A stretch of 64,000 bases of DNA from assembly GCF_016342705.1 (NCBI RefSeq), contig NZ_JAEINV010000004.1, forward strand, positions 1 to 64,000. The letters are read 5' to 3'. Under the pieces are notes generated by a model. The model did no database searches. It saw only the letters and a program-made list of their open reading frames with translations, and had not been told where the DNA came from. Position numbers and translations under genes: made by a program. This stretch comes from Lutibacter sp. Its GTDB lineage: Bacteria; Bacteroidota; Bacteroidia; Flavobacteriales; Flavobacteriaceae. Below are positions 17,175 to 26,265 of this stretch, piece after piece (positions within the stretch are counted from its first letter, which is position 1; each line of letters opens with the position of its first letter).

Positions 17175-17540
17175 ATGAAACATTTACATAAAATAGCATC
17201 CCTACTTGCCTTTTCCATTGGAATTATGTCCGTAATTGCAGGCTCAAAAGTATTGTTAGGCATTGATACAAAAAACTATACAGTGCTTAATTGGTTAGTT
17301 ATTTATAATGTAATTTTTGGGTTTATATCAATTGTTGCAGCATATTTAATTTGGACAAAACATATATTTACTAAAAAAGTTATTGCTTTTGTTCTAACAT
17401 CTCATGTGCTGCTACTTATTTATCTCAATTTTTTAAATGAAAATGTAGCTTCAGAAAGCATTAATGCCATGGTTTTTAGAGTAAGTGTCTGGAGTATAAT
17501 TGCTCTTATTGCTTTAAATTATAACACCGTTAAAAAATGA
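17175..17540 (+). CDS. Small membrane protein of unknown function
   Basis: Four hydrophobic segments; within efflux operon. Confidence 0.65.
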   Translation: MKHLHKIASLLAFSIGIMSVIAGSKVLLGIDTKNYTVLNWLVIYNVIFGFISIVAAYLIWTKHIFTKKVIAFVLTSHVLLLIYLNFLNENVASESINAMVFRVSVWSIIALIALNYNTVKK

Positions 17541-18439
17541 GTATTTCTGTACAAAATATCAGCAAAACTTTTAAAGATAAAACCGCTTTAAAAAATATTT
17601 CTTTTGAAGTAAAAGAAGGGGAACTATTTGGTTTAATTGGTCCAGATGGCGCAGGAAAAACAACACTTTTTAGAATTTTAACCACGCTTCTTTTTGCGGA
17701 TAGCGGAACTGCAACTGTCGCCAATTTTGATGCCATTGATGATTATAAAAAAATTAGAAATAATGTTGGTTATATGCCAGGGAAATTCTCGTTGTATCAA
17801 GATTTAACCGTGGAAGAAAATTTGGAGTTTTTCGCAACTATTTTCGGGACAACCATAGAAGAAAACTACGATTTAATAAAAGATATTTATGTTCAAATTG
17901 AGCCTTTTAAAAACCGTAGAGCAGGAAAATTATCTGGCGGAATGAAACAAAAATTAGCCTTATGTTGTGCTTTAATTCACAAACCAAAAGTGTTGTTTTT
18001 AGATGAACCTACTACAGGTGTTGACCCAGTTTCGCGAAAAGAATTTTGGGAAATGTTAAAACGTTTACAAACCAAAGGAATTACCATGTTAGTTTCTACG
18101 CCGTATATGGATGAAGCAGCCTTGTGCGACAGAATTGCGCTAATTCAGGATGGTAAAATTTTAGAAATTGATACACCACAACACATTGTAAAACATTATC
18201 CAAAAAACATTTATAATGTAAGCGCCAACAATATGTACCAATTGATTAATAGTTTAAAAAATTACGAACACAACTATAGCGTATATCCGTTTGGTGAATT
18301 TGTCCATTATTCTGATAAAAGAAATGATTTTAATCCAACAGATTTAAAACTTTACTTAGAAAAACAGCAGTTACAAAACATACAAATAAGTAAAACGGCA
18401 GCAACCATTGAAGATACTTTTATGGAATTGGCTAAATAA
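17537..18439 (+). CDS. ABC transporter ATP-binding protein (YbhF N-half-like)
   Basis: GPDGAGKTT Walker A; LSGGMKQKL signature; LFLDEPTTGVDP Walker B. Confidence 0.92.
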   Translation: MSISVQNISKTFKDKTALKNISFEVKEGELFGLIGPDGAGKTTLFRILTTLLFADSGTATVANFDAIDDYKKIRNNVGYMPGKFSLYQDLTVEENLEFFATIFGTTIEENYDLIKDIYVQIEPFKNRRAGKLSGGMKQKLALCCALIHKPKVLFLDEPTTGVDPVSRKEFWEMLKRLQTKGITMLVSTPYMDEAALCDRIALIQDGKILEIDTPQHIVKHYPKNIYNVSANNMYQLINSLKNYEHNYSVYPFGEFVHYSDKRNDFNPTDLKLYLEKQQLQNIQISKTAATIEDTFMELAK

Positions 18440-18440
18440 A

Positions 18441-18530
18441 TAATACGTCACTTCGAGTGATTTTTGCAAAAAATTATATTGAAAAGTTCTCGATACTTCG
18501 GCTAAAGCCTCAACTCGAACTGACTAAAAG
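18441..18530. repeat. REP-like intergenic element (cttcgagtga ... ctcgatacttcggctaaagcctcaactcgaact)
   Basis: Palindrome-rich intergenic sequence resembling common Flavobacteriaceae intergenic repeats. Confidence 0.45.
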
Positions 18531-18538
18531 CATTAAAA

Positions 18539-19267
18539 ATGAAAGAAGATACCGTAATAATAGTTGATAATTTAACCAAAATGTTTGGTGACTTTACGGC
18601 TGTAAATAATATTTCTTTTGAAGTTAAAAAAGGAGAGATTTTTGGATTTTTAGGTGCAAACGGCGCGGGAAAAACTACCGCTATGAAAATGCTAATCGGA
18701 ATTTCAAATCCAACTTCCGGAAATGCACAAGTAGCAGGTTTTGACGTGTATAAAAACCCAAACGATATCAAAAAAAATATTGGCTATATGAGTCAAAAAT
18801 TTGCCTTGTATGATGATTTAACTGTAAAAGAAAACATCACTTTTTTTGGTGGAATTTATGGTTTAACGCGTAAAAAAATTGAAGAAAAAAGATGTCAATT
18901 AGTTGAAGAATTAGGGCTGCAAGAAATTGTAAATGAATTGGTTGGCTCACTACCATTAGGGTGGAAACAAAAAATATCCTTCTCAGTTGCATTGTTACAC
19001 AACCCAAAAATTGTTTTTTTAGATGAACCAACAGGTGGTGTAGATCCAATAACACGCCGTCAATTTTGGGAAATGATTTATAAAACCGCACACGAAGGAA
19101 CCACCATTTTTGTAACTACACATTATATGGACGAAGCGGAATATTGCGATCGGGTTTCCATCATGGTAAACGGTAAAATTGAAGCGTTAAACACTCCAAA
19201 AAAATTAAAAGAACAGTTTAAAGTAGAAAATATGAACGAGGTCTTTTTAAAACTAGCCAGAGGTTAA
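18539..19267 (+). CDS. ABC transporter ATP-binding protein (YbhF C-half-like, degenerate LPLGW signature)
   Basis: GANGAGKTT; LPLGWKQKISF; VFLDEPTGGVDP. Confidence 0.92.
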   Translation: MKEDTVIIVDNLTKMFGDFTAVNNISFEVKKGEIFGFLGANGAGKTTAMKMLIGISNPTSGNAQVAGFDVYKNPNDIKKNIGYMSQKFALYDDLTVKENITFFGGIYGLTRKKIEEKRCQLVEELGLQEIVNELVGSLPLGWKQKISFSVALLHNPKIVFLDEPTGGVDPITRRQFWEMIYKTAHEGTTIFVTTHYMDEAEYCDRVSIMVNGKIEALNTPKKLKEQFKVENMNEVFLKLARG

Positions 19268-19314
19268 AATAACTAATAATGAAAATAAAAAAATAACATA
19301 TCCAAAAGTAAATA

Positions 19315-19397
19315 TTACATCAACCTGAACTTGTTTCAGGTTCACATATTGATTGATAATCAGCATGATGAGATTCTGAAATAAATTCAGAATGACG
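19315..19397. repeat. Composite two-hairpin intergenic repeat, copy B
   Basis: CCTGAA-CTTGT-TTCAGG (19324-19340) plus perfect ATTCTGAA-ATAAA-TTCAGAAT (19373-19393); same layout as copy A. Confidence 0.6.
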
Positions 19398-19436
19398 AAT
19401 TTAAAAACTCAATGGATGGCATATTAGAAAAAGCTT

Positions 19437-20543
19437 ATGAAACGATTTATAGGATTTATTAAAAAAGAGTTTTACCATATTTTTAGAGATAAACGCTCAT
19501 TGTTTATCCTTTTCGGTATGCCAATTGCTCAAATTATGTTGTTTGGATTTGCAATTACTAATGAAATTAACAACGTAAATATTGCCATTTTAGATCATTC
19601 AAAAGATGAAACAACAAAGGAAATCATTCATAAAATAGCATCTTCAAAGTATTTTACAATTGCAGCATCTATTTTAAACGAAACAGAAATTGAAACCGCC
19701 TTTAAAAAAGGACATGTAAAAGCGGTACTTATTTTCGAAAAAGATTTTAGTAAAAATTTAGGCAAGGAAAACAACGCTACAGTTCAAGTAATTGCAGATG
19801 CAACAGATCCAAATACAGCAAATACAATTAGTAATTATGTTAGTGCCATTTTACAAAATTATCAACAACAAATTAATGTAGCTGTAAAAACTCCGTATCA
19901 AATAATACCAAAAACCCGAATGGTTTTTAACCCTGAACTTAAAAGTGTTTTTATGTTTGTACCAGGAGTTATGACCATTATTTTAATGTTGGTTTCTGCA
20001 ATGATGACTTCCATATCTATCACTCGAGAAAAAGAATTAGGCACTATGGAAATTTTGTTGGTTTCGCCTTTAAAACCATTTCAAGTAATTATTGGTAAAG
20101 TTGTTCCGTATATTTTCTTATCAATTATAAATGCCATTGTAATTGTATTACTGGGTATTTTTGTTTTTAATATGCCTGTTCAGGGAAGTTACTTTTTACT
20201 AGCCGCAGAAAGTGTTTTATTTATCATAACTTCATTATCCTTAGGAATCTTAATTTCAACGGTTTCAGCATCTCAACAAACTGCTATGATGATTTCATTA
20301 ATGGCTTTAATGTTGCCAACAATATTATTATCGGGCTTTATTTTTCCGGTTTCAAGTATGCCGCTTCCGCTTCAAATAATTAGCAATATTGTACCTGCAA
20401 AATGGTTTATCATCATTTTAAAAGGAATTATGTTAAAGGGTGTTGGAATTCAATTTATTTGGAAATCGACATTAATTTTAGTGGGTATGACCTTGCTTTT
20501 TATAGGTTTAAGTGTTAAAAAATATAAAATACGATTAGAATAA
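19437..20543 (+). CDS. ABC-2 type permease
   Basis: KEFYHIFRDKRSLFILFGMPIAQIMLFG; SITREKELGTMEILLVSPLKP. Confidence 0.9.
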   Translation: MKRFIGFIKKEFYHIFRDKRSLFILFGMPIAQIMLFGFAITNEINNVNIAILDHSKDETTKEIIHKIASSKYFTIAASILNETEIETAFKKGHVKAVLIFEKDFSKNLGKENNATVQVIADATDPNTANTISNYVSAILQNYQQQINVAVKTPYQIIPKTRMVFNPELKSVFMFVPGVMTIILMLVSAMMTSISITREKELGTMEILLVSPLKPFQVIIGKVVPYIFLSIINAIVIVLLGIFVFNMPVQGSYFLLAAESVLFIITSLSLGILISTVSASQQTAMMISLMALMLPTILLSGFIFPVSSMPLPLQIISNIVPAKWFIIILKGIMLKGVGIQFIWKSTLILVGMTLLFIGLSVKKYKIRLE

Positions 20544-21664
20544 TGAATACAATTCTATTTATCATACAAAAAGAGTTCAAACAAATCTTTAGAAATAAAG
20601 GAATGTTGCCTATTATTTTTGTATTACCAATCATACAATTAGTCATACTTTCTAACGCGGCTACTTTTGAAATAAAAAATATTAAATTCTCCTATATTGA
20701 TAATGATAAAACTTCCTTTTCAAGAGAATTAATTCAAAAATTTGATGCGTCCACGTATTTTAATGTTTTAACTGATTTTCCTTCCAATAAATTAGCAACC
20801 GCCGCCATGTTAAATGGCGAAGTTGATGTAATTTTAGAAATTCCTGAAAACTTTGAACGAAATTTAGTTAAAGAACAAACCACAGATTTATCTGTAATAA
20901 TCAATGCTATTGATGGCGCTGCAGCTGGAGTAGAAAATGTGTATATCAATCAAATCATCAAAGATTTTAACAAAAATGCACAAACAACATTAGTGCAACC
21001 TTCCAACCAAATAAATAAACCTGTTAACATTACAAGTATTCCTTCTTTTTGGTATAATGAAACCTTGAATTATAAAACTTTTATGGTGCCTGGGATTTTG
21101 GTTCTGTTAGTTACTATGATTACGCTTTTCTTATCTGGAATGAACATTGTTCGCGAAAAAGAAATTGGAACTTTAGAGCAAATAAATGTAACGCCTATAA
21201 AAAAACATCAGTTTATCATTGGAAAATTATTCCCCTTTTGGATAATTGGATTTGGACTTTTAACAATTGGACTTATCATTGCAAAACTGCTGTTTAATGT
21301 GCCAATAGTTGGTAGTATTTTTCTGCTATATTCATTTACTTCCATATACTTATTAGTAATTTTAGGAATTGGTTTTTTCATCTCCAACTTTACCGATACA
21401 CAACAACAAGCTATGTTTATTTCTTGGTTTTTTACGGTAATTTTTATTTTAATGAGCGGTCTTTTTACACCTATTGAAAGTATGCCAGTTTGGGCACAAT
21501 ATATAACAGAATTCAACCCAATTAAATATTTTGTTGAAGTCATGCGTATGGTAATGTTAAAAGGATCAACCTTTACTGATATTATTCCTCAATTTACAAA
21601 AACATTGGCGTATGCAATTATTATGAATGGTTTGGCGGTAATTAGTTATAAAAAGTCAACGTAG
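20543..21664 (+). CDS. ABC-2 type permease
   Basis: KEFKQIFRNKGMLPIIFVLPIIQL; IVREKEIGTLEQINVTPIKK. Confidence 0.9.
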   Translation: MNTILFIIQKEFKQIFRNKGMLPIIFVLPIIQLVILSNAATFEIKNIKFSYIDNDKTSFSRELIQKFDASTYFNVLTDFPSNKLATAAMLNGEVDVILEIPENFERNLVKEQTTDLSVIINAIDGAAAGVENVYINQIIKDFNKNAQTTLVQPSNQINKPVNITSIPSFWYNETLNYKTFMVPGILVLLVTMITLFLSGMNIVREKEIGTLEQINVTPIKKHQFIIGKLFPFWIIGFGLLTIGLIIAKLLFNVPIVGSIFLLYSFTSIYLLVILGIGFFISNFTDTQQQAMFISWFFTVIFILMSGLFTPIESMPVWAQYITEFNPIKYFVEVMRMVMLKGSTFTDIIPQFTKTLAYAIIMNGLAVISYKKST

Positions 21665-21679
21665 TTTATTTCAATTTTG

Positions 21680-21687
21680 TAATTTTG
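21680..21687 (+). promoter_or_regulatory. Bacteroidetes -7 box (TAATTTTG) upstream of sufS
   Basis: Exact TAnnTTTG; no clear -33 box. Confidence 0.45.
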
Positions 21688-21689
21688 TA

Positions 21690-21706
21690 TTTAGAATCAT
21701 TCTAAA
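21690..21706 (+). promoter_or_regulatory. Candidate Fur-superfamily operator TTTAGAAT-C-ATTCTAAA
   Basis: Perfect 8-1-8 palindrome (core 7-1-7) immediately after the -7 box and 9 bp before the sufS ATG. Confidence 0.6.
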
Positions 21707-21714
21707 AAAGAAAA

Positions 21715-22929
21715 ATGATAGATATTGATAAAGTAAGAGCCGATTTTCCGATTTTAAAAGAAAAAGTAAACGGAAAACCATTAGTTTATTTTGATAATGC
21801 AGCAACAAGTCAAAAACCACAAGTGGTAATTGATAGCATTGTAAACTATTATAGCACAATAAACTCAAATATTCATAGAGGTGTTCATACTTTAAGTCAA
21901 AAAGCTACCGATGCTTATGAAGCAGCTCGGTTAAAAGTTCAACAACATTTTAATGCAAAAAATAGCTACGAAATTATTTTAACAGCCGGTACAACACATA
22001 GTATTAATATTGTTGCTACTGGTTTTACTTCGCTTTTAAATAAAGGTGATGAAATTATTGTTTCCGCACTTGAACATCACTCAAATATAGTTCCTTGGCA
22101 AATGTTATGCGAGCGAACTGGCGCTATTTTAAAAGTAATTCCCATGAATTTAGAAGGCGAATTGGTGATGAGTGAATACGACAACTTATTATCAAACAAA
22201 ACCAAATTAGTTTTTGTAAATCACGTTTCCAATGCTTTGGGAACCATTAATCCTATTGAAGAAATTATTGAAAAAGCTCATAATATTGGTGCCGCTGTTT
22301 TAATTGATGGCGCACAAAGTTGTCCACATATTAAGCCAAACGTTCAAGCGTTAAATGTTGATTTTTATGTGGCATCTGCACATAAATTATGTGGGCCCAC
22401 AGGTGTTGGTGTTTTATACGGAAAAGAAGAGTGGTTGAATAAACTCCCTCCTTATCAAGGCGGTGGAGAAATGATTAAAAAAGTTACTTTTGAAAAAACT
22501 ACGTATGCAGATTTACCTCATAAATTTGAGGCTGGAACGCCAAATATTTGTGGAGGAATTGCCTTTGGAACTGCATTAGATTATATGAATTCCATCGGAT
22601 TTGACAACATTGCAGCTTATGAACACAAATTGTTGGAATACGCAACAAAACGTTTATTAGAAATAGAAGATTTAAAAATTTATGGCACTTCCAAAAACAA
22701 AACTGCAGTAATTTCATTTAATATTGGTAACATTCATCCTTTTGATATTGGTTCTATTATTGATAAATTAGGAATTGCGGTTAGAACTGGTCACCATTGC
22801 GCACAACCCATCATGGATTTTTATAAAATTCCAGGTACTATTAGAGCTTCGTTTTCTTTTTACAATACTTTTGAAGAAATTGATTCCCTAATTTCAGCCT
22901 TAACTAAGGCAAAAATGATGCTGAGTTAA
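21715..22929 (+). CDS. sufS: SufS-type cysteine desulfurase
   Basis: VRADFPILKEKVNGKPLVYFDNAATSQKP; SAHKLCGPTGVGVLYG; RTGHHCAQP. Confidence 0.95.
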   Translation: MIDIDKVRADFPILKEKVNGKPLVYFDNAATSQKPQVVIDSIVNYYSTINSNIHRGVHTLSQKATDAYEAARLKVQQHFNAKNSYEIILTAGTTHSINIVATGFTSLLNKGDEIIVSALEHHSNIVPWQMLCERTGAILKVIPMNLEGELVMSEYDNLLSNKTKLVFVNHVSNALGTINPIEEIIEKAHNIGAAVLIDGAQSCPHIKPNVQALNVDFYVASAHKLCGPTGVGVLYGKEEWLNKLPPYQGGGEMIKKVTFEKTTYADLPHKFEAGTPNICGGIAFGTALDYMNSIGFDNIAAYEHKLLEYATKRLLEIEDLKIYGTSKNKTAVISFNIGNIHPFDIGSIIDKLGIAVRTGHHCAQPIMDFYKIPGTIRASFSFYNTFEEIDSLISALTKAKMMLS

Positions 22930-23100
22930 TTATTTCACGTTTTTTGATTTATCTCTAATTAGCTTTATTTTATTGCGTTTTATATAACTTATTTAATATT
23001 TTATTACACACTTATTTGGTTGTTAACATTTTTTTAATATATTCGACAATCTTTAAATTAAAGATTTCGTCCTAATATTAACTAAAATCAAACCAAAAAA

Positions 23101-24150
23101 ATGAGAAAAATTATTCTATCCTTTGCCATCCTAGCATTGGCAATTGTTGCTTGTCAAGACAATTCTGAAGAAAATGTTCCAACACAAGAACTTGCAAAAG
23201 TTGACATGAGCGACTTTTATGTGTACACAGATGATGATTTATCATCTAGAGGAACAGAAAATTCAGCTGGAGACAAGTGCTATTCTATGAAAGTTTTAAA
23301 TGAGCAGTTAAAAAACAATCCAGGATTGGAAAAAAGAATGTACAATATTGAAAAACATTCAAGAACCGTAATCTCCTTTAAAGGCAAACCTACTAACCCT
23401 GGTGGTGGTGGAGGAACTACTCCAACTCCATATACAGGAACAATTACTATCCCAGTTATTGTTAATATTTTAGAAGATTCTGCTCATCCTGTTACAACAG
23501 CCCATATAAATTCTCAAATTGCTATTTTAAATGCAGATTTCAACAACAACAATTCAAACACAAGCAGTGTTCCAGCAGAATTTGCAAGTCTTGTAGCTAA
23601 TGCTAACATAACTTTTACACTTGCTGGAGTAAATAGAAAAACTTCAACAAAAACTACTTGGGGAACAAATGACGCTATGAAATATGCAAGTCAAGGCGGT
23701 ATTGACGCAACGGACCCAACAAATTACTTAAACCTTTGGGTGTGTGAAATTGGTGGTGGAATATTAGGCTATGCACAATTCCCTGGAGGAACAATTGCAA
23801 CTGACGGTGTTGTAATTGGTTCAGATTATTTTGGGGAAAATGCTGCTGGTGATGTATATGGCCACGGAAGAACTGCAACTCATGAAATTGGCCACTGGCT
23901 AAACTTACGTCATATTTGGGGAGATGGTAGATGCAAACAAGATGATTTTGTTGCTGATACCCCAAGTTCTGACGGACCAAACTATGGTTGTCCTTCATAT
24001 CCTACTGTAAACTGCCAATCTGCTGATATGACTATGAATTACATGGATTACGTATATGATGATTGCATGTATATGTTCAGTTTAGGTCAAAATGATAGAA
24101 TGAGAGCAATATTTGCGACTGGAGGCGCAAGAGAGAGTTTTGTACAATAA
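23101..24150 (+). CDS. Zinc metalloprotease, M43 (pappalysin/cytophagalysin) family, lipoprotein
   Basis: Lipobox IVAC; HEIGHWLNLRHIWGDG; MNYMDY Met-turn. Confidence 0.92.
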   Translation: MRKIILSFAILALAIVACQDNSEENVPTQELAKVDMSDFYVYTDDDLSSRGTENSAGDKCYSMKVLNEQLKNNPGLEKRMYNIEKHSRTVISFKGKPTNPGGGGGTTPTPYTGTITIPVIVNILEDSAHPVTTAHINSQIAILNADFNNNNSNTSSVPAEFASLVANANITFTLAGVNRKTSTKTTWGTNDAMKYASQGGIDATDPTNYLNLWVCEIGGGILGYAQFPGGTIATDGVVIGSDYFGENAAGDVYGHGRTATHEIGHWLNLRHIWGDGRCKQDDFVADTPSSDGPNYGCPSYPTVNCQSADMTMNYMDYVYDDCMYMFSLGQNDRMRAIFATGGARESFVQ

Positions 24151-24171
24151 AAAATATTGAATAATACTATT

Positions 24172-24199
24172 AAAAAGGAGCTTTAAAAGCTCCTTTTTT
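24172..24199 (+). terminator. Intrinsic terminator AAAGGAGCTTT-A-AAAGCTCCTTTTTT
   Basis: 11-bp perfect arms and T-run. Confidence 0.8.
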
Positions 24200-24227
24200 G
24201 TATTTTTAAGTTTCAAATTTTAACTAA

Positions 24228-24635
24228 ATGAAATCGTTACTGCATATAATGCTAGTTTTTATCACCATATCTTCTTCTTGTCAAAATCAAGAAACTATTA
24301 AGCAATTCTCGCTATCGTACAAGGCGCAAACAAGAGGTTTTCTATATAAAATAAACATACATAAAGATACTTTAGAAATTAACAATAACGGTATTATTAA
24401 AAATAGTGTTCTTAACAATCAACAACTATCAGAAATTGAAAAATTAGTGTCCAATTTAAATTTTGATGAGATTAAAAGCAATATTTCAATAGCTGATTTA
24501 GCGGTTGACAAGGCAATTGAAGGTGTTTTTACAACATATATTAATGATAAAGAACAACTGATTAAAATAGACCATAACAATCTTCCAATCCCAATAAGAG
24601 AATTATTTAATAAATTAGAAGAATTCGTAGAATAA
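24228..24635 (+). CDS. Hypothetical lipoprotein
   Basis: Lipobox ISSSC; no recognised domain. Confidence 0.65.
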   Translation: MKSLLHIMLVFITISSSCQNQETIKQFSLSYKAQTRGFLYKINIHKDTLEINNNGIIKNSVLNNQQLSEIEKLVSNLNFDEIKSNISIADLAVDKAIEGVFTTYINDKEQLIKIDHNNLPIPIRELFNKLEEFVE

Positions 24636-24637
24636 CT

Positions 24638-25270
24638 TTATTTTCTACCAAAATCTGCAGGAATTTCACCCCAAGCTTTGGTTTCCCATTTTAAAATTTG
24701 GGTAGTATATTTATTTTCTTTCAACCATTTTTCAGCGCGTTTCACCAAATCAAATAATTGCTGATTTTCAGAAGATATCGGTAAATTTGTTCTACACTGC
24801 CCAGTTTGCACCCATTTTATCGCAATTTTAGAATCGGAATAAATAGGATAACTTAACTCTTTTTGTTTTAAATAACCTAAACCGTGTACCAACGCTAAAA
24901 ATTCTCCAATATTATTGGTTCCCTTTTCAAAAGGTCCTTGAATAAATAATTGTCTTTTAGTTTCAGAAACAACTCCACGATACTCCATTCTACCAGGATT
25001 TCCAGCGCATGCGGCATCTACAGAAAGTGATGGAAAAACAGGCTTTCCATATTTTTTTAATTCTTCAGAGGAAAGCATCACTTTTTTAGTCTCCTTTCCT
25101 TTATAATCTTCATACCTACCTTTAAAAGCCTTTTCAGCTTCATCTTTAGAAACAAATGCTTTGTATTGCGCACCTTTAAAATTCTCTATTTGTTTTTTAC
25201 AAACATTCCAAGAAGTAAAAACACCTTTTTTGTGTCCTTCCCAAACTACATAAAACTTTTTTTTAGCCAT
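24638..25270 (-). CDS. rnhA: Viroplasmin-domain ribonuclease H
   Basis: KFYVVWEGHKKGVFTSWNVCKKQIENFKGAQYKAF (RNase H1 N-terminal) plus RNase H fold (SVDAACAGNPG, GEFLALVHGL, YSDSKIAIKWV). Confidence 0.88.
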   Translation of the reverse strand: MAKKKFYVVWEGHKKGVFTSWNVCKKQIENFKGAQYKAFVSKDEAEKAFKGRYEDYKGKETKKVMLSSEELKKYGKPVFPSLSVDAACAGNPGRMEYRGVVSETKRQLFIQGPFEKGTNNIGEFLALVHGLGYLKQKELSYPIYSDSKIAIKWVQTGQCRTNLPISSENQQLFDLVKRAEKWLKENKYTTQILKWETKAWGEIPADFGRK

Positions 25271-25277
25271 AAAATAT

Positions 25278-25844
25278 TTAGTGCTCTAAAATAACTTTTT
25301 CTATAATTTTTGGAAAATGTTTATACTCTAAAGTATGAATTCTTTCCGCAACGTCTTCCGCAGAATACGACGATACTACGTTAAAACTTTCTTGAAAAAT
25401 GATGGCTCCTTCATCATAATTGTCATTTACATAGTGAATTGTGATACCAGTTTCCATTTCTTTATTAGAAACCACTGCATTATGCACATGCATTCCGTAC
25501 ATTCCTTTTCCACCATATTTTGGCAACAAAGCTGGATGAATATTTATAATTTTATTTGGAAAAGCTTCAATAATTTTTGAAGGAACTTTCCATAAAAATC
25601 CTGCTAAAATAATATAATCTGCATTCATCTTTAGAAAATTCAAAACAAAATCGGAATTATTTAACATCTCCCTATCAAAGTATAAACTATTAACTTTCAA
25701 TCTTTTAGCGCGTTCAAAAACTTTGGCATCCTTCTTGTTACACAAAATATAATCAACAGAAATTAAATTGCTATTTTTAAAATACTTAATTATATTTTCA
25801 GCATTAGAACCAGAACCGGAGGCGAGAATAACTATACGAGTCAT
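25278..25844 (-). CDS. purN: Phosphoribosylglycinamide formyltransferase
   Basis: MTRIVILASGSGSNAENI; LAGFLWKVP; NIHPALLPKYGGKGMYG; likely start at 25844. Confidence 0.93.
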   Translation of the reverse strand: MTRIVILASGSGSNAENIIKYFKNSNLISVDYILCNKKDAKVFERAKRLKVNSLYFDREMLNNSDFVLNFLKMNADYIILAGFLWKVPSKIIEAFPNKIINIHPALLPKYGGKGMYGMHVHNAVVSNKEMETGITIHYVNDNYDEGAIIFQESFNVVSSYSAEDVAERIHTLEYKHFPKIIEKVILEH

Positions 25845-25962
25845 AAATTTAATAGAATGTTGTAGCACAAATAAAACAAATAATTAGTAACTTATTCCCT
25901 TAAAATACAAAAACTTTATCTATTTTTATTCTAAATATATCATCTTTTGCAATTAAAAGATT

Positions 25963-25990
25963 TTGATTTAAATAAAGTTTTATATTTTTG
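25963..25990 (+). promoter_or_regulatory. Promoter for acpP: TTG-N17-TATTTTTG
   Basis: TTG 25963-25965 and TAnnTTTG at 25983-25990. Confidence 0.5.
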
Positions 25991-26021
25991 CCGAGTAATT
26001 AAATTTAAAAATTAAAGAATT

Positions 26022-26258
26022 ATGTCAGACATTGCATCAAGAGTAAAAGCCATTATCGTTGATAAATTAGGCGTTGACGAGAATGAAGTAACAACAGAAG
26101 CTAGCTTTACTAATGATTTAGGAGCAGATTCACTTGATACTGTTGAATTAATCATGGAATTCGAAAAAGAATTTGATATTCAAATTCCAGACGATCAAGC
26201 AGAGAATATTGGAACTGTAGGTCAAGCAATTAGCTATATAGAAGACGCAAAAAAGTAA
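26022..26258 (+). CDS. acpP: Acyl carrier protein
   Basis: [19 protein letters not shown] phosphopantetheine site. Confidence 0.97.
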   Translation: MSDIASRVKAIIVDKLGVDENEVTTEASFTNDLGADSLDTVELIMEFEKEFDIQIPDDQAENIGTVGQAISYIEDAKK

Positions 26259-26265
26259 ATTTTAT

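Noticed and set aside
17054-17263. Minus ORF 17054..17263
   Set aside because: Largely a translation of the composite hairpin repeat and antisense to the next gene.
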